Shown piece by piece: positions 38,648 through 46,646 of a stretch of DNA of 47,907 bases. The notes below the pieces were generated by a model. That model saw only the letters and a list, made by a program, of their open reading frames with translations, made no database searches and was not told where the DNA came from. The stretch's first letter is position 1, and each line of letters opens with the position of its first letter. The translations under genes and the position numbers were made by a program. The DNA is from Thermaceae bacterium (lineage in GTDB: Bacteria; Deinococcota; Deinococci; Deinococcales; Marinithermaceae), in NCBI GenBank assembly GCA_026985615.1, contig JALSQD010000027.1:1-47907 (forward strand). The letters are read 5' to 3'.

Positions 38648-39019
38648 TCAGCCGTCCACCTGCGTGGGCCGGCCCTCCTCGTCGATGGCCACGTAGACGA
38701 GCTGGCCGTGGGTGGCCAGCTCGCGGGTCTCGGGTCCTCCGCCAAAGCGTTCCTTGAAGACCTGCACCTCGACGGTGAGCGAGGTACGGCCCACGCGCTC
38801 GACGCGGGCCACGATCTCCAGCAGGTCGCCCGAGCGGATGGGCACCTTGAATTCGACCCGACCCACGGCCACGGTGACCACGGGTTTCTTCGCCCGGCGC
38901 GCCGCGGCGTAGGAGCCCACCTTGTCCATCAGGCCCAGGACGTAGCCGCCAAAGGCATTTCCGAGCGGGTTGGTGTCTTCAGGAAAAACCATTTCGAGGG
39001 TGCGGGCTTCGGTTTCCAC
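38648..39019 (-). CDS. acyl-CoA thioesterase (YciA/BFIT-like hotdog)
   Basis: A 123-residue hotdog-fold protein. The motif EDTNPLGNAFGGYVLGLMD contains the active-site region with catalytic Asn or Asp typical of the YciA/acyl-CoA hydrolase group. PVVTVAVGRVEFKVPIRSGDLLEIVARVERVGRTSLTVEVQVF, split over the central strands, is also standard. The start is GTG 39019; since a TTATAA-like box lies only a few bases before it, an ATG at 38989 cannot be excluded but would cut into the fold. The substrate is probably medium or long acyl-CoA. It lies 27 bases before the glycerophosphodiesterase gene on the same strand. Confidence 0.88.
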   Translation of the reverse strand: METEARTLEMVFPEDTNPLGNAFGGYVLGLMDKVGSYAAARRAKKPVVTVAVGRVEFKVPIRSGDLLEIVARVERVGRTSLTVEVQVFKERFGGGPETRELATHGQLVYVAIDEEGRPTQVDG

Positions 39020-39088
39020 GCTTTATAAGCTACCCCGCCGGGCCCGTGGGGGAAGCCGGGCGCATCTCAATTGCAGTGGATAATATAC

Positions 39089-39117
39089 TTGATATTATCG
39101 TTATCAAATGTTATGCT
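39089..39117 (+). promoter_or_regulatory. clpB promoter with HAIR-like inverted repeat
   Basis: -35 TTGATA (39089-39094), 17-base spacer, -10 TATGCT (39112-39117). The -35 is also the left arm of TTGATA-N7-TATCAA (39089-39107). The N7 spacing is that of the HspR operator (HAIR, TTGAGT-N7-ACTCAA). A repressor bound here would block the -35. Confidence 0.65.
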
Positions 39118-39142
39118 TGTACAGGACCAAGAGGAGGTCAGC

Positions 39143-41710
39143 ATGAACCTGGAGAAATGGACCGCACAATCCCGCGAGGCACTGGCGCAGGCCCAGGTGC
39201 TGGCGCGTGAACTGGGGCACCAGCAGATCGACCTGCCCCACATGGTCGTGGTCTTCTTCCGCGACCCTACCGGCCTGCCGTCCCGGCTGCTCGAGCGCGC
39301 CGGGCGCGATCCCAAGGAAGCCGTAGAAGCCGCCAACAAGGAGCTGGCGAACCTGCCCAAGGTGCAGGGCGCCGAGGGCGGCCAATACCTCTCGCAGCGG
39401 CTCGACCGCGTGCTCAAGCGGGCCGAGCAGCTGGCCGAGGTTCAGGGCGACAAGTTCGTCGCCATCGACATCCTTCTGCTGGCGATTGCCGAGGAGAACT
39501 TCCCCGGTCTGCCGCCGGCGGACGAACTGAAGAAGATCATCGACGAGGTAAGGGGAGGAAGAACCGTGGAAAGCGAACATGGAGAAGGCACCTTTGAGGC
39601 GCTTGCTCAGTACGGCATCGACCTGACCGAACTGGCCGAGCAGGGCAAGCTGGACCCGGTCATCGGCCGCGATGAGGAGATCCGCCGCACGATCCAGATC
39701 TTGTTGCGGCGCACCAAGAACAACCCGGTGCTCATCGGCGAACCGGGCGTAGGCAAGACGGCGATCGTGGAGGGCCTGGCCCAGCGCATCGTCAAGGGCG
39801 ACGTGCCCGAAGGGCTGAAGGAAAAGCGCATCATCGCGCTGCAGATGGGCTCGTTGCTCGCCGGCGCCAAGTACCGCGGCGAGTTCGAGGAGCGCCTGAA
39901 GGCGGTCATTGCCGAGGCGACGGCCAGTGAGGGCCAAATCATCCTCTTCATCGACGAGTTGCACACCATAGTCGGCGCCGGTAAGGCCGAGGGCGCGGTC
40001 GACGCCGGCAACATGCTCAAGCCGGCGCTGGCCCGCGGTGAGCTGCGCCTGATCGGGGCGACGACGCTCGACGAGTACCGCGAGATCGAGAAGGACGCCG
40101 CGCTCGAGCGCCGCTTCCAGCCGGTTCTGGTGGACGAGCCCTCGGTGGAGGACACGATCAGCATCCTCCGCGGCATCAAGGAGAAGTACGAGGTCCACCA
40201 CGGCGTGCGCATCTCCGACCCGGCGATCGTGGCGGCGGCGACGCTCAGCCACCGCTACATCTCCGACCGCCGCCTGCCCGACAAGGCCATCGACCTGATC
40301 GACGAGGCGGCGGCGCGGCTGCGGATGCAGCTGGAAAGCCAGCCCGAGGAGATCGACCAGCTCGAGCGCAAGAAACTGCAGCTGGAAATCGAGCGCGAGG
40401 CGCTCAAGAAGGAGACCGACCCCGACTCCAAGGCGCGGCTCGAGGAGATCGAGAAGGAGATCGCCGAACTGACCGAGAAGATCGAGGCCATGAAGGCCGA
40501 GTGGCAGGCCGAGGTCGAGATTCTCAACCAGCTGCGTGAAAAGCAGAGGGAACTCGACGAAATCCGCACCCAGATCGAGCTGGCCGAGCGCAATTACGAC
40601 CTCAACAGGGCCGCCGAGCTGCAGTACGGCGTGCTGCCCAAGCTGGAGGAGGAGGTCCAGCAGCTCTCCGAAAAGCTGAAGGACGCCAAGTACGTCCGCC
40701 TCGAGGTGACCGAAGAGGACATCGCCGAGGTGGTCAGCCGCTGGACCGGTATCCCGGTGGCCAAGCTGCTCGAGGGCGAGCGCGAGAAGCTGTTGCGTCT
40801 CGAAGACGAGCTGCACAAGCGCGTGGTGGGCCAGGACGAGGCCATCCAGTCGGTGGCCGACGCCATCCGCCGCGCCCGCGCCGGCCTGAAGGACCCGAAC
40901 CGGCCCATCGGTTCGTTCATGTTCCTCGGCCCCACCGGTGTCGGTAAGACCGAGCTGGCCAAGACCCTGGCCGAGACCCTCTTTGACACCGAGGAGGCGA
41001 TGATCCGGATCGACATGACTGAGTACATGGAGAAGCACTCGGTCGCTCGGCTCATCGGCGCGCCTCCCGGCTACGTCGGCTACGAGGAGGGCGGCCAGCT
41101 CACGGAGGCGGTGCGGCGCAAGCCCTACAGCGTCATCCTCTTCGACGAGATCGAGAAGGCTCACCCCGACGTCTTCAACATCCTGTTGCAGATCCTCGAC
41201 GACGGCCGCCTCACCGACAGCCACGGCCGGGTGGTGGACTTCCGCAATACCGTCATCATCATGACCTCGAACATGGGCAGCCACATCATCCTCGAGGGCA
41301 TCAAGGACAACCTGCCTTACGAGCGCATCCAGGAACGGGTCTTCGCCCTCTTGCAGGAGCACTTCCGCCCCGAGTTCCTCAACCGTCTCGACGACATCAT
41401 CGTCTTCAAGCCGCTGACCCAGGAGCAGATCATTCAGATCGTCGAGATCCAGATCGCGGGCCTCAAGCAGCGCCTCGCGGAGCGGAGGATCACGCTCGAG
41501 CTCACCGAAGAGGCGGAGCGCTGGCTCGGCGAGCGCGGCTATGACCCGGTCTTTGGCGCCCGCCCGCTCAAGCGGGTCATCCAGAAGGAGCTGGAAACCC
41601 CGCTGGCCAAGGAGATTCTGGCCGGGAACGTGCGCGAAGGCGACACCGTTCTCGTCAAGGTGGGCGAGCGCGGCCTGGTCTTCGAGGCCTCGAGCACGGT
41701 CGAGGCCTGA
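39143..41710 (+). CDS. clpB: ATP-dependent disaggregase ClpB
   Basis: An 855-residue hexameric AAA+ chaperone that, with DnaK, extracts proteins from aggregates. The N-terminal Clp repeat domain spans about residues 1-145. The first ATPase has Walker A GEPGVGKT (199-206) and Walker B ILFIDELH. The coiled-coil middle domain follows (QLERKKLQLEIEREALKKE, EIEKEIAELTEKIEAMKAEW). The second ATPase has GPTGVGKT near 600, ILFDEIEKAHPDVFN and a C-terminal sensor GARPLKR. The middle domain separates ClpB from ClpA/ClpC. ATG 39143 has GAGGAGG before it; an earlier in-frame ATG is inside the promoter. The gene is monocistronic, with its own terminator. Confidence 0.97.
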   Translation: MNLEKWTAQSREALAQAQVLARELGHQQIDLPHMVVVFFRDPTGLPSRLLERAGRDPKEAVEAANKELANLPKVQGAEGGQYLSQRLDRVLKRAEQLAEVQGDKFVAIDILLLAIAEENFPGLPPADELKKIIDEVRGGRTVESEHGEGTFEALAQYGIDLTELAEQGKLDPVIGRDEEIRRTIQILLRRTKNNPVLIGEPGVGKTAIVEGLAQRIVKGDVPEGLKEKRIIALQMGSLLAGAKYRGEFEERLKAVIAEATASEGQIILFIDELHTIVGAGKAEGAVDAGNMLKPALARGELRLIGATTLDEYREIEKDAALERRFQPVLVDEPSVEDTISILRGIKEKYEVHHGVRISDPAIVAAATLSHRYISDRRLPDKAIDLIDEAAARLRMQLESQPEEIDQLERKKLQLEIEREALKKETDPDSKARLEEIEKEIAELTEKIEAMKAEWQAEVEILNQLREKQRELDEIRTQIELAERNYDLNRAAELQYGVLPKLEEEVQQLSEKLKDAKYVRLEVTEEDIAEVVSRWTGIPVAKLLEGEREKLLRLEDELHKRVVGQDEAIQSVADAIRRARAGLKDPNRPIGSFMFLGPTGVGKTELAKTLAETLFDTEEAMIRIDMTEYMEKHSVARLIGAPPGYVGYEEGGQLTEAVRRKPYSVILFDEIEKAHPDVFNILLQILDDGRLTDSHGRVVDFRNTVIIMTSNMGSHIILEGIKDNLPYERIQERVFALLQEHFRPEFLNRLDDIIVFKPLTQEQIIQIVEIQIAGLKQRLAERRITLELTEEAERWLGERGYDPVFGARPLKRVIQKELETPLAKEILAGNVREGDTVLVKVGERGLVFEASSTVEA

Positions 41711-41729
41711 GCCCCCGCAACTCCTCCGA

Positions 41730-41754
41730 CCCCGGAGCTAGGCTCCGGGGTTTT
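41730..41754 (+). terminator. clpB terminator
   Basis: A perfect 8-bp stem CCCCGGAG/CTCCGGGG with a 5-base loop and TTTT, 20 bases after the clpB stop. Confidence 0.9.
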
Positions 41755-41907
41755 GCTTGTCAAAAACGTAGGGCACGGACACCTTTGCGCTTCAGAGCCG
41801 GTCCGGTGCTCGTTCACCCTTGTTGCACCGGCGTGCAGGTGGGCTTGCTGCTTGTCCGGCTAGTGCGCGCCAGCTGGACCGTGCCGGCCTTGCGGTAAAG
41901 TTGGTGC

Positions 41908-43374
41908 GTGGACGCCGGCCGCTTCGTCATCACCGGCCTGCCCGGAACCGATCTGCCCGCCGACCTGGCCGCCCTCTGGCGGCGGTACCGGGTGGGCGGG
42001 GTCATCTTGTTCCGTCACAACGTCGCCGGACCCGAGCAGCTCAGGCGGCTGGTGGCCGACCTGCTGGAAGTTCTGGGCCCTGAAGCCCTGATCAGCGTCG
42101 ATCAGGAAGGCGGCGCGGTGCTGCGCCTACCCTTCCTTCCCAGCCCCCCGCCGGGGATGAGCCTGGGCGCGGCGGACGACCCCGATCTCGCCCGCGCCGT
42201 GGGCGCGGCCACCGCTCGCGGGCTCGCTGCCTACGGCTTCAACCTCAACTTCGCGCCGGTGCTCGACCTCAACACCAACCCGGCGAACCCGGTGATCGCC
42301 GAGCGTTCCTTCGGGGCGGACCCCGAGCGCGCCAGCGAGCTGGCCCTCGCCTGGCACGAGGGGCACGTGCGTCAGGGCGTGGCCACGACGGGCAAGCACT
42401 TCCTCGGCCACGGCGACACCACGGTGGACTCGCACCTGGGCCTGCCGGTGGTCAAGAAGAGCCTGGCCGAGCTGCGAAAACTGGAGCTGGTGTCCTTCGT
42501 CTGCGCGGCGGGCCGCATTCCCGCCCTGATGACCGCCCACATCGTCTACCCCGAGCTCGACGGTGAGCTGCCGGCCACGCTCTCGCGGCGGATTCTCACC
42601 GGTCTGTTGCGTGAGGAAATGGGCTATGACGGCGTAGTCGTTAGCGACGCGCTCAACATGCGAGCGATCGCCGACCGCTGGGGCGCGCCCGAGGCGGCGG
42701 TGCGCTCGCTGGCGGCCGGGGCCGACCTGGTGATGCCGCTGGGCAGCCTGGAGCTGCAGGCGAAGGCGCTGGCGCGCATCCAGGCCGCGCTCGACACCGG
42801 CGAGCTGGACCGGGGGCAGATGGAGGCCAGCGCCGAGCGCGTCGCCCGGCTGGCCCGCGCCTTCCCGGCCGGGCTGGGGAACTACGGCGAAGCGCAGCTG
42901 GCCGCCGACCGCCGGCTCTTCGTGGAGGCCTGGACCCGCGGGCTGACCGCTATAGGCGACCCTGTCCCGCCGCCGGAGGACGCCTGCTTGCGGGTGGTGA
43001 CCCAGGCGCGCCCGGGCGGAGACGGCGTTTCCGAAGCCGGCGCCAGCGGGGCTGAGCTGGCCAGGTTGCTGGGGGATTACTGGAGGGTCGAGCCTATCTT
43101 CGTGGGCGACATTGCCGAGGTTCCGGGGCTGGAGGTCGTGACGGACGATTGCTTCAACCTGCTCATCTCCAACAGTCGCCGCCTCTATCCGGCGGCCGGC
43201 TGGCGCTGGCGGCCCGATTTGCACGTGGCCCTGTGGAACCCCTTCGCCGCCGCACGCGTGCCCGCCCCGGCGCTGGTCAGCTACGGCTTCCGCGCTGAGG
43301 CGCTCGAGGCGGTGCTGGCCTGGTTGCGTGGCGAGGTCGAGGCCGGTGGGCGGCTACCGGCTCCATTGCGTTAA
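41908..43374 (+). CDS. nagZ: cytoplasmic beta-N-acetylhexosaminidase, GH3 (NagZ-like)
   Basis: A 488-residue GH3 enzyme without a signal peptide. Motifs are SVDQEGGAVLRLP, NLNFAPVLDLNTNPANPV, the NagZ signature KHFLGHGDTTVDSHLGLPVV (FLGHGD rather than the usual FPGHGD) and the nucleophile aspartate in VVSDALNMRAIADRW. A C-terminal domain of about 150 residues is poorly conserved. It should remove GlcNAc from internalised GlcNAc-anhydroMurNAc, feeding AnmK and MurQ. The start is GTG 41908, 6 bases after TAAAGT (41896-41901), a likely leaderless start. It stands alone between clpB and the cold-shock gene. Confidence 0.9.
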   Translation: MDAGRFVITGLPGTDLPADLAALWRRYRVGGVILFRHNVAGPEQLRRLVADLLEVLGPEALISVDQEGGAVLRLPFLPSPPPGMSLGAADDPDLARAVGAATARGLAAYGFNLNFAPVLDLNTNPANPVIAERSFGADPERASELALAWHEGHVRQGVATTGKHFLGHGDTTVDSHLGLPVVKKSLAELRKLELVSFVCAAGRIPALMTAHIVYPELDGELPATLSRRILTGLLREEMGYDGVVVSDALNMRAIADRWGAPEAAVRSLAAGADLVMPLGSLELQAKALARIQAALDTGELDRGQMEASAERVARLARAFPAGLGNYGEAQLAADRRLFVEAWTRGLTAIGDPVPPPEDACLRVVTQARPGGDGVSEAGASGAELARLLGDYWRVEPIFVGDIAEVPGLEVVTDDCFNLLISNSRRLYPAAGWRWRPDLHVALWNPFAAARVPAPALVSYGFRAEALEAVLAWLRGEVEAGGRLPAPLR

Positions 43375-43428
43375 GCCCGTGGCACGCGGCGCTCACGGCC
43401 ACGGGAGGGGGGTAAGGCAAATCTGTGT

Positions 43429-43532
43429 TACAATGAAGCGCGCTGCGGAAAGCTGTGGTGGCCAAATTGGTAAGTCTAGCGCCTCAGCCCCGCGCGTTGT
43501 CCGCCCCGGCGGACAGGTGCAAAGGAGCAGTA
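43429..43532 (+). promoter_or_regulatory. cold-shock gene promoter and structured leader
   Basis: TACAAT (43429-43434) is a likely -10, giving a leader of about 90 bases, long for this genome. A stem GTCCGC/GCGGAC with loop CCCG (43499-43514) lies just before the AAAGGAG site (43521-43527). Cold-shock genes often carry temperature-sensing leaders. 43456-43475 resembles the D-arm region of a tRNA-Leu. Confidence 0.6.
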
Positions 43533-43748
43533 ATGGAAAAAGGTAAAGTTAAGTGGTTCAACGCGGAAAAAGGCTATGGCTTCATCGAGCGCGAAGGCGG
43601 CAGCGACGTTTTCGTGCACTTCAGCGCCATCAACTCCACGGGTTTCCGCACCCTCAACGAAGGCGACATCGTTGAGTTCGAAGTGGAAGACGGCCCCAAG
43701 GGCCCCTCGGCCGCCAACGTGACCGTGGTGGAGTCCGCGGGTTACTAG
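43533..43748 (+). CDS. csp: cold-shock domain protein
   Basis: A 71-residue single cold-shock domain. RNP1 is KGYGFIE and RNP2 is VFVHFSAI, both intact with their aromatic residues, in the order KGKVKWFNAEKGYGFIEREG...SDVFVHFSAI. It binds single-stranded RNA or DNA and acts as an RNA chaperone. The length is that of a typical CspA. ATG 43533 has an AAAGGAG site. Monocistronic, with its own terminator and a structured leader. Confidence 0.96.
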   Translation: MEKGKVKWFNAEKGYGFIEREGGSDVFVHFSAINSTGFRTLNEGDIVEFEVEDGPKGPSAANVTVVESAGY

Positions 43749-43766
43749 CCAAGGACCGCAAGCTAC

Positions 43767-43795
43767 CAAAGGCGCCTTCGGGCGCCTTTGTTTTG
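43767..43795 (+). terminator. cold-shock gene terminator
   Basis: A perfect 10-bp stem CAAAGGCGCC/GGCGCCTTTG with a TTCG tetraloop, followed by TTTTG. Confidence 0.92.
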
Positions 43796-43800
43796 AAAAC

Positions 43801-43840
43801 CAAAAGGCTCCGGGGGCGGTTCTGCCCCCGGAGCCTTTTG
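43801..43840. terminator. leuS terminator, symmetrical
   Basis: A 17-bp perfect stem (CAAAAGGCTCCGGGGGC and its complement) with a 6-base loop, 7 bases after the leuS stop on the minus strand. The A/T ends make it able to act in both directions. Confidence 0.92.
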
Positions 43841-43847
43841 GGCCGGC

Positions 43848-46478
43848 TCAGTCCCGCACTACCAGGTTGACCAGCTTGCCGGGCACGTAGATCTCTTTGA
43901 CGATTTGCTTGCCCTCGAGGTGGCGCCGGACGTTCTCCTGGGCCTTGGCCAGCTCCAGGGCCTCTTCCTGGGAGATGTCGGCCGGGGCCTCGACCCGGGC
44001 GCGCACCTTGCCGTTCACCTGGACCACCAGGGTGATGGTGTCGGCGGCCAGGGCAGCCTCGTCGTAGCCGGGCCAGCGGGCGTCGAAGACCGAGTTCTCG
44101 TTGAAGTGGTGCCACAGCTCCTCGGCGATGTGGGGGGCGAAGGGAGCGAGAAGCTGCAGGTAGGTGAGTACCGCGCTCTTGTAAACGGCATTCGGGCCGC
44201 GCTGCTTGCGGAAGTCGTAGAGGGCGTTGAGCAGCTCCATCAAAGCGGCGATGGCGGTGTTGAAGCGCAGGCCCTCGACATCCGCGGTGACCTTCTTGAT
44301 CGTCTGGTTGAGCTTGCGGTAGAGCGCCCTGTCCGCGCCCTCGAGCCGCGCTGGGTCGAAGATCTCGGGCGCTTTCGCGAGCGCCTCCACGTCCTCTGCC
44401 ACCCGCCGCCAGACGCGGTTCAAAAAGCGCCAGGCGCCCTGCACGCCCTCCTCGGTCCAGACCATCTCCTTTTCCGGAGGGGCGGCGAAGAGAATGGTCA
44501 CGCGGGCGATGTCGGCACCCTGTTCGCGCACGAAGGGGCCGACCATCACGCCGTTGCCGCGCGACTTGCTCATCACCGCCGGCTTCCAGAAGTGGAGCTG
44601 GCCGTCCGGGTCCTCACGCAGCTCGGCGCCCATCTTCTTGACCTCTTCCCGGCCCAGCTCCTTGCGGTCGAGCTCGAGCTCGATGCGGGCCTCCTCGCTC
44701 AGGATCACCTTCTCGCCGCTGACCGTCACCGGGCCGAAGTCGGTCCAGCCCATGACCATGCCCTGGGTGAAGAGGCGTTCGAAGGGCTCGTCCACCCCGA
44801 CCATCTGCTGGTCGTGGAAGAACTTGGTGAAAAAGCGCGAGTAGAGGAGGTGCAAAACGGCGTGCTCGATGCCGCCGATGTACTGGTCCACCGCCATCCA
44901 GTAGTCGGCCTTGTCGCGGGCGAAGGGGAGCCGGTCGTTGTGGGCATCGGTGTAGCGCAGGTAGTACCACGACGAGTCGAAGAAGGTGTCCATAGTGTCG
45001 GCGTCGCGCCGCGCCGGGCCGCCGCACTTGGGGCAGGTGGTGTTTAGAAAGTCGGGGTGGGCCTCAAGCGGGCTCTTGCCCTGGGGCCGGATCTGCTCGA
45101 CGTCCTTGATCTCGGGCAGCTTGACCGGCAGCTGATCCTCGGGAACCGGCACCACGCCGCACTTCTCGCAGTGGATCATCGGGATCGGCGTGCCCCAGTA
45201 TCGCTGGCGGCTGATCAGCCAGTCGCGAAGGCGGTAGGTGATGGCCGCCTCGCCCAGGCCGCGCTCTTCTAGCCAGGCGACGATCTTCTTCTTGCCCTCC
45301 TCACTGGCGAGGCCGGTGAACTCACCGGAGTTGATCATCACCCCCGGATCGCTGTAGGCCTCGGTTAGCGGTTCGGGCAGGTCTTCGCTCACCGGCTTGA
45401 TGACCGGGACGATCTCGAGCCCGAATTTTTTAGCGAACTCGAAGTCGCGCTGGTCGTGGGCGGGCACCGCCATGATGGCGCCGGTGCCGTAGCCGGCCAG
45501 CACGTAGTCGGCGGTCCAGATGGGCACCTTCTGGCCGTTTACCGGATTGATGGCGTAGGCGCCGGTGAAGACGCCGGTCTTCTCGCGGTCCTCGGCCTGG
45601 CGTTCGATCTCGCTCTTGAGCTGCGCCGCGCGCACGTAGGCTTCCACCTCGGCGCGGCGCTCGGGGGTGGCGAGCTCGAGCGTTAGCGGGTGCTCGGGGG
45701 CGAGGACCATGAAGGTGGCCCCGAAGAGGGTGTCGGGCCGTGTGGTGAAGACCTCCAGCTTCTCCTCGCGCCCCTCGAGCCCAAATAGCACCCTGGCCCC
45801 CTCGCTGCGGCCGATCCAGGCGCGCTGCATCGCCTTGACCTTTTCGGGCCAGTGTTCCAGTTTGTCCAGGTCGTCGAGCAGGCGGTCGGCGTAGGCGGTG
45901 ATCTTCAGGTACCACTGCTCCAGGTTCTTCTTCTCGACCAGGGTGTCCTCGTGCCGCCAGCAGCGTCCCTCGACCACCTGCTCGTTGGCCAGCACCGTCT
46001 GGCACTTGGGACACCAGTTGACCAGGCCGCCGGCGCGATAGACCAGCCCCGCCTCGTACATCTTGATGAAGATCCACTGGTTCCAGCGGTAGTAGTCGGG
46101 GGTGCAGGTGGTCACCTCGCGGTCCCAGTCGTAAAGAATCCCCATCAGGTTCAGCGATTCCTTGGCCTTAGCGATGTTGCCCTTGGTCCACTCGGCCGGG
46201 TGCTTGCCGAACTTGAGGGCGGCGTTCTCGGCCGGCAGGCCGAAGGCGTCCCAGCCCATGGGGTGGAGGACGCTGTAGCCCTGCTGCTTCTTGAAGCGGG
46301 CCAGCGCGTCGCCCATGGTGTAGTTCTTGAGATGCCCCATGTGCAGGTCCCCCGAGGGGTAGGGGAACATCTCCAGGACGTAGTACTTCTTGCCCTCCTC
46401 GCGGGCCTTCATCAGGCCGCGTTCTTTCCAGTAATGCTGCCACTTGGGCTCGATCTCGTGGGGGTTGTATTTGCTCAT
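43848..46478 (-). CDS. leuS: leucyl-tRNA synthetase
   Basis: An 876-residue class Ia synthetase of bacterial type that charges tRNA-Leu. The HIGH motif is HMGH in FPYPSGDLHMGHLKNYT. The first zinc-like site is CPKC in LVNWCPKCQTVLANEQV. The CP1 editing domain includes TTRPDTLFGATFMVLAPEHPL and GTGAIMAVPAHDQRDFEFA, so it edits. A second CEKC...CPKC region and TFFDSSWYYLRY follow. The KMSKS motif is VMSKSRGNG. ATG 46478 is preceded by GGAGGAACG. It is the main gene of a transcript that opens with a leader peptide and attenuator at 46503-46587. Confidence 0.97.
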   Translation of the reverse strand: MSKYNPHEIEPKWQHYWKERGLMKAREEGKKYYVLEMFPYPSGDLHMGHLKNYTMGDALARFKKQQGYSVLHPMGWDAFGLPAENAALKFGKHPAEWTKGNIAKAKESLNLMGILYDWDREVTTCTPDYYRWNQWIFIKMYEAGLVYRAGGLVNWCPKCQTVLANEQVVEGRCWRHEDTLVEKKNLEQWYLKITAYADRLLDDLDKLEHWPEKVKAMQRAWIGRSEGARVLFGLEGREEKLEVFTTRPDTLFGATFMVLAPEHPLTLELATPERRAEVEAYVRAAQLKSEIERQAEDREKTGVFTGAYAINPVNGQKVPIWTADYVLAGYGTGAIMAVPAHDQRDFEFAKKFGLEIVPVIKPVSEDLPEPLTEAYSDPGVMINSGEFTGLASEEGKKKIVAWLEERGLGEAAITYRLRDWLISRQRYWGTPIPMIHCEKCGVVPVPEDQLPVKLPEIKDVEQIRPQGKSPLEAHPDFLNTTCPKCGGPARRDADTMDTFFDSSWYYLRYTDAHNDRLPFARDKADYWMAVDQYIGGIEHAVLHLLYSRFFTKFFHDQQMVGVDEPFERLFTQGMVMGWTDFGPVTVSGEKVILSEEARIELELDRKELGREEVKKMGAELREDPDGQLHFWKPAVMSKSRGNGVMVGPFVREQGADIARVTILFAAPPEKEMVWTEEGVQGAWRFLNRVWRRVAEDVEALAKAPEIFDPARLEGADRALYRKLNQTIKKVTADVEGLRFNTAIAALMELLNALYDFRKQRGPNAVYKSAVLTYLQLLAPFAPHIAEELWHHFNENSVFDARWPGYDEAALAADTITLVVQVNGKVRARVEAPADISQEEALELAKAQENVRRHLEGKQIVKEIYVPGKLVNLVVRD

Positions 46479-46502
46479 CGTTCCTCCGTGCTCACCAAAA
46501 AA

Positions 46503-46546
46503 CCCTCCCACGGCACGGGGAGGGAGCGCGGCGGCGAAGCTCCCTC
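46503..46546 (-). promoter_or_regulatory. leuS attenuator: competing hairpins
   Basis: On the minus strand, hairpin A is GAGGGAGC/GCTCCCTC (positions 46546-46539 and 46527-46520). Hairpin B is CCCTCCC/GGGAGGG (46524-46518 and 46509-46503), followed by six T (46502-46497), a canonical terminator. The right arm of A overlaps the left arm of B (46520-46524), so the two exclude each other. A is the likely antiterminator. Its left arm begins at the leader-peptide stop codon, so ribosome position can decide. Confidence 0.8.
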
Positions 46547-46574
46547 AGGCGCGGGGTAGGGCGCGGCGGTTCAT
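46545..46574 (-). CDS. leuS leader peptide MNRRALPRA
   Basis: A nine-codon frame, ATG at 46574 and TGA at 46545-46547, reading MNRRALPRA. It holds one leucine codon, CTA, which is rare in this GC-rich sequence, as well as three CGC arginine codons. The ATG lies 7 bases after the -10 TATACT, so translation would be leaderless. The stop codon abuts the left arm of the antiterminator. Ribosome stalling at the leucine codon under leucyl-tRNA shortage would alter folding; one codon is few for a classic attenuator. Confidence 0.65.
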   Translation of the reverse strand: MNRRALPRA

Positions 46575-46581
46575 CTTTTCG

Positions 46582-46610
46582 AGTATAAGCCGGGTGCAAT
46601 CGGGAAACAA
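46582..46610 (-). promoter_or_regulatory. promoter of leuS leader
   Basis: On the minus strand, TTGTTT (46605-46610), a 17-base spacer and TATACT (46582-46587). Confidence 0.78.
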
Positions 46611-46646
46611 AGATGATATACCTGTTCTTGAACCATAGGAGGAGCT

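Noticed and set aside
39104..41362. 752-residue open frame antisense to clpB
   Set aside because: Long antisense frames are usual opposite GC-rich genes; the composition is biased and clpB is certain.
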